A stretch of 13,013 nt of DNA from Heterostelium multicystogenum (taxonomy: Eukaryota > Evosea > Eumycetozoa > Acytosteliales > Acytosteliaceae): the NCBI GenBank assembly GCA_003667245.1, contig RCNN01000398.1:1-13013 (forward strand). The letters run 5' to 3'. Made by a program: the position numbers and the translations under genes. Shown here piece by piece: positions 1 to 9,088 of the stretch. Under the pieces are notes generated by a model. That model was not told where the DNA came from and did not search any database. It was given only the letters and a program-made list of their open reading frames with translations. Position 1 is the stretch's first letter. The number at the start of each line of letters is the position of its first letter.

Positions 1-179
1 ATCTTGATCACCTGTGCTGGTGGGACAATGGAAAGCTCGAAGGTGAGCTCGACAAGAGAGTCCGCACCAGCCGCCGGTGCCGGTTTCCACCTCCGCACGT
101 AACGTCTTCCAAAACAGAAGTCGACCTCGGTGAGTCCAAGGGTTGACATCAAGTTGCCATACGTTTCACCAAAATTGTA
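1..179 (-). CDS. Possible partial coding region running off the left edge, unknown product
   Basis: On the minus strand a frame stays open from 179 to position 1. It begins just after a TGA at 180-182 and has its first ATG at 149-147. From that ATG it reads MSTLGLTEVDFCFGRRYVRR, then an Ala/Pro-rich stretch, then VELTFELSIVPPAQVIK at the edge. One frame over, directly upstream (about 233-168), the strand reads PPSSFVWKNGGDTILVK. The FVWKNGGxT pattern faintly resembles the start of an AMPK-beta type carbohydrate-binding (CBM48) domain, so one frameshift could join the two parts. The stretch is much richer in G+C than the DNA to its right, as exons in this window are. Plus-strand frames 3-146 and 103-300 are also open, so the coding strand is not certain. 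No function is assigned. Confidence 0.22.
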
Positions 180-372
180 TCACCACCATTCTTCCATACA
201 AAGCTACTGGGTGGAGTTGTCTCTGATTCAGTACTTCAGGTCTAGACGGAAACATCGTCATCTTGGCACGTCAAACCACTCGAAACCAAGAGCAAATTAA
301 AGTTTATCTAAATTCATCTATAACAAATCACAACCCCCAAACAACCTTGCCGGCGTGAACTTGTCCCACCAG
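17..372. repeat. Inverted repeat arms bounding a G+C-rich island
   Basis: CTGGTGGGACAA at 17-28 recurs as its exact reverse complement at 361-372. If the arms are extended outward, 15 of 18 positions match. The segment between them is the most G+C-rich non-gene stretch at this end of the window. The arms might bound a small mobile or foldback element, or might be two related pieces of coding sequence, since both can be read as Trp-Trp-Asp. No target-site duplication was found. Confidence 0.3.
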
Positions 373-399
373 TGAAGGTAGCAAATCACAAACTATCAA

Positions 400-991
400 A
401 ATAACCTTTAATTTAATTAACAAGCAAACAAGAAATATAAAACTATAAAAATATTTTTATAACAAAAACCAATATCAAGATATTTTGAGATAATTAATAA
501 TTAATCGATTGAATCTAAATGACTTACTTCGATGGAGTTACTCCTTTTTTGAACAAAAGTAAATGTCAAATTCACAGCTTTTTTATTAGATTCAAATTAT
601 TGAATTTATTAATCTGTGGTGGGTGGGTAAATATTATATTAAAATACCACCAACCACACACATATACACCCCATATATATATATATTATAACTTAATTAT
701 TGTACAATCGTTTTTAAAAAATTTTAAGATTTATTCATTATACCATCTGTTCGAATAACAACAACAATTATAATTTTCAAGTACACTTTCAAAACATTCC
801 AAAATATCTTAAATACATTTGGAATTACAAACTTATATTGTTTAATTCTTATGTTTTAATTCCATAGTTATTGTATAGTACAAATAAATAGTAAATATAG
901 TAGTTATTGATTTTATGGTAGAATGTATAGAAATAGTTAATTAAATATAAATTTGAAAAACAAATAGTAGATTATATGAGATTAGTTTCCA
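400..991. other. AT-rich spacer without a supported gene
   Basis: This stretch holds long A/T runs, a pure TA repeat near 674-686 and many stops in all frames. The longest frame (519-758, plus) encodes a low-complexity Tyr/Ile/Leu-rich peptide with no recognisable features and is judged accidental. The part next to 992 may carry the promoter of the gene that starts there, but no motif decides this. Confidence 0.5.
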
Positions 992-1940
992 ATGGACAGA
1001 GATGAAGAGGCAAATGTTGGAACAATACCAGGTATTTTCCATTTTCATAATCCATATTCAATAGATGATGAAGATTTTACCATATGTACTTTTTATGAAG
1101 TATTACATTATGTTATTACAATCATCTTTTTTATAAGTAAGGAAATAGAGAGAATTTAATTTTTTCAAAATTATTCTAATTTAAATATCACAGTTGCTTC
1201 ATTTTATTTCTTCTTTTTATCATCATTATTATTTCAACATATGATAAAAAGATAATGTAAAAAATAGAGTTTCCATTTAATACTAAATATACCCATAAGC
1301 TTTCAAATGATCCAGTAATTTCAATATGTAATGTACAATATGATAAAATAATAGTAAGTTAGTTTAAAATAAGTATTTATCACAATAATATTAAATATTT
1401 ATAAATAGAAATGTCGAAATATGTAGAGAATTTAATAAAACGAATATAGATGGTACTGAAAGAATAGATGAAACAATGTAATTTATTAGAATTGAAAAGG
1501 ATCTGATTCTTACAATGTCGTTCCATGTTTAACCTTAAATAGAAATGAAAAGACACTTGGAATCTTAAAGAGTTTTGAAATTGAAGTTGCCTCCAAGCCA
1601 CCTAAAAAATCGAATTCTGTTATTATTGGAGGTAATATATATTCAGTATTTAAATATTTAGAATATTAAGTATATTAATATTGATCCGATATAATAAGTG
1701 ATACAACATAAAGAAAAATTTGTAGTTGACTCAATGGTATTAGCAAGAAATTTATTTGCATTTACAACAACAAACAAGATCAAATTAGGTATTAAAGTAT
1801 CTGATAGTAAATGGGATTTTCTCATTCTTGGGTAATCAAATTAATTACGATGGAATAATTTCAGAATGGCAAGTCATGACTTTTCCTTAAGTAATGAATC
1901 ACCAAACCAAGACTTCCAGTTCAACCCAACATACCATTAG
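992..1940 (+). CDS. Unrecognised split gene, about 180-200 residues, with short introns and/or frameshifts
   Basis: Several plus-strand segments have natural codon use and join in phase. Segment A (ATG at 992 to about 1099 or 1136) is acidic and contains FHFHNPYSIDDEDF. Segment B (about 1268-1353) reads FPFNTKYTHKLSNDP and ends at a GTAAGT donor. Segment C (about 1409-1452) contains REFNKTNID. Segment D (about 1500-1631) contains YNVVPCLTLNRNEKT and SFEIEVASKPPKKSNS. Segment E (1714-1831) contains KFVVDSMVLARNLFAF. The C-terminus (to TAG at 1938) reads SNESPNQDFQFNPTYH. The intron 1632-1713 (82 nt) is well supported: GT..AG, phase 1, in frame on both sides. The B-C join and the short gaps at 1453-1499 and 1832-1864 can be read as very short introns or as indels; around 1832-1880 an alternative open reading gives NQINYDGIISEWQVM. 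No signal peptide, membrane helix or known domain was recognised. It could be a pseudogene. Confidence 0.45.
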
Positions 1941-2439
1941 TTCACTTACAAATAAATATTATTAAATAAATTAAATTACAAAACAAGTCAAAATTATTAT
2001 TAAAAAAAATTATATCTAAAAATAAGTAAGTAAAAAGAAAATTAAATCAAATTTAATAATTCTTAGTCATCATCATAATATTATATATTCAGTCAATCAA
2101 AATATAAATTTCATTATTCCATGATTCATTACCATTGGTTATTACCTGAAAATTACAAATTAATGGGGGGAATAGAAGCAACCTGACATTCAAAAAGAGT
2201 GTACAGTGAGTGGTGTGTTCTACTGGTTTTTAACTTTTGAGTGACGATGCAACTCGACTTTGATTTAATTTTATAATATAAAAATAAATTCAAATTAAAG
2301 TTGAAGCTGAAGCAGAGTTTGACTGTGAAATTAATATTAAAAAGCATTTTTTCATTGGTTTTTTTTTATTTTTATTGTTCAAATATATATATCTTAATTT
2401 TATATATATATTAGTAGTATCATTTATTTCTATAACAAT
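1941..2439. other. AT-rich spacer and promoter region of the disulfide isomerase gene
   Basis: No coding region is supported here; the minus-strand frame at 2153-2347 is a Phe/Leu/Ser-rich translation of AT-rich DNA. Close to the downstream gene there is a T-rich tract (about 2359-2378) followed by TA repeats (2385-2411). Oligo-T next to a TATA-like stretch is the usual core promoter architecture in dictyostelids, so this is the probable promoter and 5' leader of the gene starting at 2440. Confidence 0.45.
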
Positions 2440-4248
2440 ATGATGAAATTTAACAAATTCGCATTGTTGGCAACCATTTTGTTGTTCGCTGTTGCTATTT
2501 CGTGCACACGGAGACCACAGCCATCACCATCATGATGATGAAGAAGCTGGTGAGACATCCACTGACAACGTTATCAACATCAATGAAGCAAACTTCAACG
2601 AAGTTATCACTGAGCACGATATTGCCGCTGTTATGTTCTTCGCCCCATGGTGCGGACATTGCAAGAACTTGAAGCCACACTGGTCTGCCGCCTCTAACAC
2701 CCTTGCCAACAATCCAAAGGTTGCCATCGCCAAGGTCGACTGTACCGTCGAGGCCACCCTTTGCCAATTGAACAAGGTTGAATACTACCCAACTTTGGTT
2801 CTCTACAGGTAATTAGTTATTCTTGACTTAAACATGATTCAATGGAAATACTAAATCATGATTTCTTATCATTAATTTTATGAATTTCTTAGAAATGGTG
2901 TCCCAGAACCATTCGAATTGAATGATAGAACCGCTGACGGAATTGTCAACGCCATCACATCGTATGTAATGAGATATGGTGCATTTTAAACAAATGGTCT
3001 CAAAATTCAAATATGATTTGATTTTGATCTATGTTTGAAACAATAAACAATGTACAGCTCTCTAACATGATTTTTATCATTACTTTAACACTATATAGAG
3101 AGCTTTTACCACCAATCACCACTGTTGAGACTGAGGAGGAATTGGAAAAGTTAAAGTCTGAAGGAAAGGACGTCATTGTTGGTTTCTTTGATAACGATCA
3201 CGACGATCGTTACAACACCTTCAAGAAGTTAGTTTCAGGTTTGAAGAAGTTCATCAAGTTTGGTGCCGTCGTCAACAAGCCATTTGCTGAGAAGCATGTC
3301 AAATCAACCCCATCTGCCGTTGTTTACACCAAGTTTGAAGACTCACCAGTCATCCCATTCACTGGTCAATTTGAGCCAGAGGAATTGACTCAATTCATCC
3401 GTTCAAGCATTCTCCCAACTTTGGGTGAGATCAACGAACATACCTACAAGAAGTATGACGGTTGTGGTCTCCCAATTGCCTACCTCTTTGTCAACCCAAA
3501 GGACAAGGAAGCCACCGAGGCTACTTTGGCTGAAGTCACAAAGATTGCCGCCAACTACAAGGGTAAGATCGTCTTCTGTTATGTAAACAATGCCAAATAC
3601 CCACAACAAGCTAAGTATCTTGGTTTGTCTGGTACCAAGATCCCAGCTCTCGCCATCGAGATCACCTCTGAGGGTCAAAAGTTCTTGCTCCCAGAAGAAA
3701 ACGAGTGGAGTCAAGCCGCCGTCACCCAATTCGTCCAAGATTACATTGACAACAAGTTGACCCCATTCATGAAATCTGACCCAATCCCAGCCGAGAACAA
3801 CAAGCCAGTCAAGGTTGTTGTTGCCAAGTCCTACGAAGACATCGTCCTCGACGAAACTAAGGATGTCTTGGTTGAATTCTACGCTCCATGGTGTGGTCAC
3901 TGCAAGAGTTTGGAACCAATCTACAACCAACTTGGTGAGTACATGGCCGAGAACCCACATGTAGTTATCGCTAAGATTGATGCCACCACCAACGACGTTC
4001 CACCAGCCCTTGCCATCCGTGGTTTCCCAACCATCAAGTTCTTCAGGCCAACGACAAGAAGAACCCAGTTGAATACAACTCACAAACGTGATCTCGCCTC
4101 ATTGGTTGAATTCGTTCAAGAGCAATCCACTCAAACTTTGAAGTTCTCAAAGACCGTAAAGGAATTTTTGGGTGAAGCTGAAGGTGAGGATTCCGATGTC
4201 GAGGAAGTTGTTGTCAAGAAGAACAAGATTGCCCACGACGAACTCTAA
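2440..4248 (+). CDS. Protein disulfide isomerase, ER-resident (three exons)
   Basis: The enzyme forms and rearranges disulfide bonds in proteins folding in the ER. Exons are 2440-2808, 2893-2961 and 3099-4248, with GT..AG introns of 84 and 137 nt. The start is the ATG pair at 2440/2443, which gives a classic signal peptide (MMKFNKFALLATILLFAVA), followed by a His/Asp-rich stretch (HGDHSHHHHDDEE). Two thioredoxin domains carry intact CGHC sites within APWCGHCK: domain a near residue 70 (2651-2662) and domain a' near residue 410 (3892-3903). The b and b' domains lie between. An acidic tail ends in HDEL, the ER-retrieval signal. The sum of the exons is 528 codons plus stop once one surplus base near 2499 is allowed for; there the signal-peptide frame and the mature frame are out of step. 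A second, compensating pair of shifts lies at 4045-4087. The family is certain, and probable sequence errors are the only doubt. Confidence 0.95.
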
Positions 4249-4390
4249 ATAATTTCTCAAATATAATAGTACTTAAAAGAAAGGTTTTATGTTCCACAAA
4301 GCGAATTCCTAATAGTTGTACAATAAAAACCATTTAAACATATTTTAAAATTAATAAGCTATAATATTCATATTTATTTATGACTACATT
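4249..4390. terminator. Shared 3' region of two convergent genes with poly(A) signals on both strands
   Basis: Only 142 nt separate the stop of the isomerase gene (plus strand) from the stop of the surface-protein gene (minus strand). A plus-strand AATAAA at 4322-4327 fits the isomerase transcript. A minus-strand AATAAA, seen as TTTATT at 4373-4378, fits the other gene 13 nt after its stop. The signals cross only slightly, so the two 3' ends may be adjacent or overlap by a few bases. Confidence 0.5.
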
Positions 4391-7300
4391 CTAGATAAAC
4401 TTGGATTTAAGTTTTTCTGATTCACTATTGAAAAATCTTCTCTTTCTGAGGAAGATGACGAGACCAACGATTGCGGCTATCACTGTAACTCCAACAACTG
4501 TAACTATGGTGGCAATTGCCCATGGTTGAAGTCCCTTTTTCTTACATCCTGGATCGACATTAAGCAATACATTGAAATTTGGATCAACAACACAAAATGC
4601 ACACTGTGGAAGTGAGATTCCAAAATATATGTTGTCTTCTGTTTGATTGATGATTTCATTTTTTGAATAGGCAACTCTACCATTGGAAAGAACAACAGGT
4701 AAGAAATTTCCATAAAATGCAACACCGTTTTTGATAATCTTTAGATATTGGACAGAGCTATCAAGTTGGTTGATACCAATGGTTTCTTTAGAGTCAGCAC
4801 AATCCGAGGGGGTATTACTTTGTTCAGTAGAGAACACGACTCTAAGTGTATTAAGTGTGGACATATATTGGCCAACCATCGATTTGGACAGTAACTTTAA
4901 GTGAATTGGGTGGAAGATTTGATTGAGTTCCAGCAAATTCTACAGTTCTGGCAATTGGAGAGTATTGGATAGTGACCATCACAGTGAGATCGGGTCTAGT
5001 ATTATTTAAGATATAATACATGCTAGTTAGTGTTGCATTTTCTTCTTTCTGTAGTTCCAACTATTTGTTAGAATCTCATTAGAAACTGTAGAATCGTAAT
5101 TCATCTCTTGGATGGAAATCATATTGAATTCAAATTGATGGTCATCTGCAATCAAAGATGCTGAAGGAGTAGTTGGGTTGGGATTAACAGTACCTCCGGA
5201 TGTTTTTGAGTCACAATAAAAGCCACTGAATCCCTGATCGCAGCTACAATATCCGTATACACAGGTACCATGATTGTTGCAAATAACTTGATTTTGAGAA
5301 TTGGGATCAATACAATAGGTCAAGTTCACCGGTACTAAATAATATTTAAATAAATTTAATTAGTATTTTCTTTAGCTAGTATAAATGAATGAGTTCATAC
5401 CAATAACAATATTAGAATAATGGGGTTTGTTTTCAATGATGACTGTTAAATTGGCGGGACCTTTGGTTTGTGGGGAAATTCTACATGTGATGTTGTAAAT
5501 ATTCCATTTTGAGACTTCACAGTTTTCTTTGCCGATTGTTACAACAGGTTTGCTATTATTTTTTCCAAAGAAACCAAAAATGTCGATCTCTCCTCCAAGA
5601 GTTGTTAGAGTCGATGTAGAAGTAACTACTGGATACCACAAATTAAATGAACCGTTTCCATTGAAATTAAGGTAAGGACTTGATAGTGCTACTCTGAGTT
5701 GATCAGATGTGTAATCGATTTTTGGTTTTGTAATCGTACAATTAAGAGTGTCTCCCATAATTGAAGTAACAATACAATTTTGATTATTTACAATGGTATT
5801 GTAAATCCAAGTTGTATTGAAGGTTCCTTTTATTGAGACATACAAAGCAAATTCAGTCTGTTCTCCAGAAATAGATTCAATATTTGTAACTTAATAAAGA
5901 GACAATTAGTTAATGTTAGATAATATGATCTTAGATACATACTGTCAGTTACCCATTTAAGTTGGAGTGTAACATTAAACATGTTAGAGAATACTACATC
6001 CTGGGATCCAAATGCAGGTAGTTCAGATAGCTCAAAAAGTGAATTTGGTTTGATAACCTTTAGATTTGGAGATTTGTCTCCACTAAATCCATATCCAAGA
6101 TTCTTTCCTGTAATGGTTATCCTATTTTTTGATGAAGGAACCATCACATACGATAACAAGTCAGCATAGTAATCTAATTTATAGCTAGTGTAAGTTATTG
6201 TTTGAGATCTTTAATTCATAGTTTTTTTATACATACTACACACAAAAGTTAGGGTCTTTTTGAATTGTTGAAGGCATTTGGTTATTCATAACATCCCAAA
6301 CACATAAAATACAGTCTGGAACAGAGGTGACATTAGTTCCCAAAAGAGAGACTTTTGGTACCGAACAGAAAGACTCTGATAGATTTCCTACAACTCCACT
6401 CATTGAGTTTATAGACAGAGATGTAAAATTAATATGGGTGTACTCATCTGGGATGGTACCAGACATATTATTTCCATCCAAAAATCTATTTTGAACTCTA
6501 TTAATTATATATTCAAGATACAATATATTTTATTTACTTACAATGAAATATTATTATTGTTAAACCACTTTGAATCTGGCCATATATTATATGATGGACT
6601 ATCATAAATATATCTATATTTATAATTTTATATTAGAATTATCATTTAAAGGAATAATGAAAAATACATACAATAGTGTTAAGTTCTTTGCATCAATAAT
6701 GGGAGTATTCAATCCTGAGAATTGTCTATAATTTAAAAATATTAGTAAATAAAAATAGTTTATGTATCCTTTTTAACCTACACTTCTGAAACTGATGGGA
6801 GTAATGACAAATTCATTGGAGACAAGTTTGAAATATAAACTAATCAATGATTTTAGAATTGGTGCTCTTATTATAGTACCGTTAACACCTTGTAGAACTC
6901 TAATTAATTGAATTAAATATTTATCAAGTTAATCTTTAATAGAACTTTATGATATATAAATAAACTTACAGTAGTATCACAGTGGAAGAATCTACAGTAA
7001 TGCTAGCATTTAAATTTGATCCTGTTGCTCTATTATTTAAAGTTAATTATAACACAATTATCAATTTGTCGTCTCAGTCGTACTTACAGGATAGTTAAAT
7101 TATAAAAGTTTGGTCCAAAAATTCAAGTGTATATTAGGAATAGAATATAAAAGAAAGAAATCTGACTCCATATTGTTGAGAAGGTATGATATTGATATTT
7201 ACAGATGGGTCCACAGATCCAAGTATATATATGGTATTAATATTAAACATACTACTTGGGATATCTGAAACTATTTTTGAATTTAATACAACATCACTAA

Positions 7301-8016
7301 ATTAGAAATTTATTCAATAGAATTAACATTAATGTAGACTTTAGTAAATATCAAATTAAACTTACAATTTCCACAAATTTGGGAGATTTTGAGGAAAATT
7401 TGATGGAATAGTAATATTACCAGATGAGAAGCTATACATAATAAAAATTAGAAACAAAATCTAATATAATAATAATTGAATTTGATACTCACCAAATAAC
7501 TTGAAGTTGGCTATTGTTTTGATTATCAAGTTTTTCTAAAATACTGATAGAAGTATTTTTTACACTGTTGTCAGTGGACGTTTGGAAAGAAGAAAGATAT
7601 GGTAGATTCAAGTCGAAGGTATAATCTGGGTATCCATTGTCTACATTATTGGTTGATGATAAAATTCTATATAATAGTTAGAAAAAATATAAAACATCAA
7701 GGTGTTACTGATTTCCTTACATGCTAACAACATGTTGAATATTACTATCATCTGTTTTACAAATAATGAAATTTTCATAGGCACAGTTATTTATTGTTTC
7801 ACAATCAGTTCCATTTATATCCCAACCCAATGAATATTGTTTGGCTAGCCATACTAAAGATTCAACTAAATAGTTTTGGTTTAGATTTAATATTAGCTAA
7901 TAAAATATATTAATATTAATGTAAAAATAGATACCTTCTACTTGTGGCAACTTTTGACTATTAATTACAATAGTTGAAAAAACTAATACTATAAGTATAT
8001 ATAATATTTTGAACAT
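4391..8016 (-). CDS. Cell-surface LRR / IPT-TIG / EGF-like type I membrane protein (13 exons)
   Basis: Probable adhesion or recognition protein of the dictyostelid LRR-TIG-EGF type. Exons in transcription order: 8016-7935, 7865-7721, 7666-7493, 7431-7366, 7296-7088, 7029-6970, 6899-6782, 6725-6672, 6613-6542, 6497-6240, 6184-5943, 5889-5401, 5334-4391; all introns are GT..AG. The sum is 969 codons plus stop after allowing five one-base indels. Residues 1-20 are a signal peptide (MFKILYILIVLVFSTIVINS). The N-terminal part has a WDINGTDC motif. Residues about 134-412 are LRR-like with Asn/Leu/Pro spacing (e.g. LSPMNLSLLPSVSEV, NRFLDGNNMSGTIP). Residues about 412-650 hold two IPT/TIG-like regions (e.g. 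ITITGKNLGYGFSGD; IDIFGFFGKN). An EGF-like module follows at about 660-690 (CNNHGTCVYGYCSCDQGFSG). A large extracellular domain, one membrane helix (about 927-951) and a short basic tail (RKRR) end the protein. Similar proteins in Dictyostelium act in cell-cell signalling; the role here is inferred. Indels lie near 7190, 7112, 6840, 5060 and 4870. Confidence 0.9.
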
Positions 8017-8143
8017 GTTGTCTTATTGATTATGAAACAATTTGAACAATGATTGTTAAAACTCTAAAGATGGTCCTTTAATATCTTTTGGGAGCTTAAT
8101 AATAACAAAAACCAAAACAAAATGATTTAAAATCAGGTATGAC

Positions 8144-8368
8144 CTAAATTAATGTAACAAAAAGAACAATTATTGAGTGGTAGCCTAAACCTTTAACCCT
8201 ATTAATCGTTTGATTTAAACAAGGATGACGAGATATTTTTTTGCTTGTTGATCTTCTATATTTTGGTTTGTTTTTGTTTGCTAATACTACAAAATCGATT
8301 TTGTCATCATTTGCAAAGTGTTTGATCACCACAGATCTGATAAATATCTCATCATTTGCAAAAGCATT
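8144..8368 (-). pseudogene. Possible gene remnant: open frame without ATG start, unknown
   Basis: On the minus strand a frame is open for 74 codons (8368 to stop at 8144-8146) in DNA where stops are otherwise frequent. It has no ATG start. It reads FANDEIFIRSVVIKHFANDD, then a Lys/Arg-rich part (KNKPKYRRSTSKKISRHP) and a hydrophobic end. The FANDE/FANDD pair corresponds to the 14-nt direct repeat. Upstream on the same strand, near 8480, another frame reads KHFVNQFDNQLSLILGF, which resembles the KHFANDDKIDFVVL stretch, so this may be a decayed repeat-containing gene. Chance openness remains quite possible. Confidence 0.2.
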
Positions 8369-9068
8369 TTAGGAATTAGAATAAAAAGATCATATAAAAA
8401 TCTAGATTCTCAGATCTTTTCTAAAGTTTTTCATTTGTCAAAACCCTAAAATAAGTGACAATTGATTATCAAATTGGTTCACAAAGTGTTTTTTGTAACA
8501 AAAAACAAAAGCCAAATGATTAATAAACAATATTTAAGGAAAGGAATTTGTACCACTTTGATTTTTTTTAATAATGTTCAAGTTCGTAATATGTGGATAT
8601 TGTATTATAAAATCTGAGAACCTAACAAATCAATCAAACCAAGAGATATTAACTACATCATTTAAGGTTATAATGTAAAAATTATAAGTTTTGATAATTT
8701 ATTGATTGTTTTTTTTTGTTTTGGGATTACCAAAATAATCAAAATCATCATTTTTTGTTATATTTCTTTATTGGAATAGAAAATCAAGTCAACTAACATT
8801 TTGGTTTATAATTTGATAGTAATAATCTAATTATATTAAAAATTATATAATAATGATAGAATTAAAAATGGAGCTTCTGGAGCAGTCAAAAAATCTGTGA
8901 TGTCACTTATTATTAAAAAACATAGCTTTTTCAATCATAAATAAATGAGATATGGAAAGATTTGTGGATTTTGAGGATATAATTTAATATCTTTTAAAAT
9001 TTAACAAAGATATTTAATTAGTTAATAAGAAGAATAAATAAATCTACATTTTAAATTTTGATTGAAAT

Positions 9069-9074
9069 TTTATT
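9069..9074 (-). terminator. Poly(A) signal of the ankyrin gene
   Basis: TTTATT on the plus strand is AATAAA on the minus strand, 14 nt beyond the stop codon of the ankyrin gene at 9089-9091. Confidence 0.5.
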
Positions 9075-9088
9075 GGAATCATATCTCA

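Larger units (their letters stand above)
8017..9088. other. Roughly 1 kb AT-rich spacer between two minus-strand genes
   Basis: This holds the promoter of the surface-protein gene (left side) and the 3' flank of the ankyrin gene (right side). It contains a direct repeat, TCATCATTTGCAAA, at 8303-8316 and 8349-8362, and a 14-nt perfect palindrome (CAAAATCGATTTTG, 8290-8303). Two related A/C-rich strings occur near 8104-8130 and 8500-8530. Apart from the open minus-strand frame listed separately, nothing here is convincingly coding. A short plus-strand frame around 8838-8940 (NGASGAVKKSVMSLIIKK) is noted without a call. Confidence 0.5.

Noticed and set aside
3..146. Plus-strand open frame at the left edge (LCWWDNGKLEGELDKR)
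   Set aside because: It competes with the minus-strand frame over the same bases. Neither can be proven, and the minus-strand reading has the more natural composition, so only that one is listed.
519..758. A 79-codon plus-strand open frame
   Set aside because: Codons follow the local AT composition, it includes a TA repeat, and it shows no motif or signal peptide.
1290..1298. TACCCATAA, resembling the upstream element (DUSE) of dictyostelid small RNA genes
   Set aside because: It falls inside a coding-like segment (TKYTHKL), and no structured RNA was seen at the expected distance downstream. A single match of this length can occur by chance.
2962..3098. Protein start at the ATG at 3031 (MFETINNVQLSNM)
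   Set aside because: This stretch is the second intron of the isomerase gene; GT at 2962 and AG at 3097-3098 join the flanking exons in phase.
3403..4083. A 226-codon minus-strand open frame
   Set aside because: It lies antisense to the conserved b, b' and a' domains of the isomerase and has no features of its own; it results from the codon bias of the true gene.
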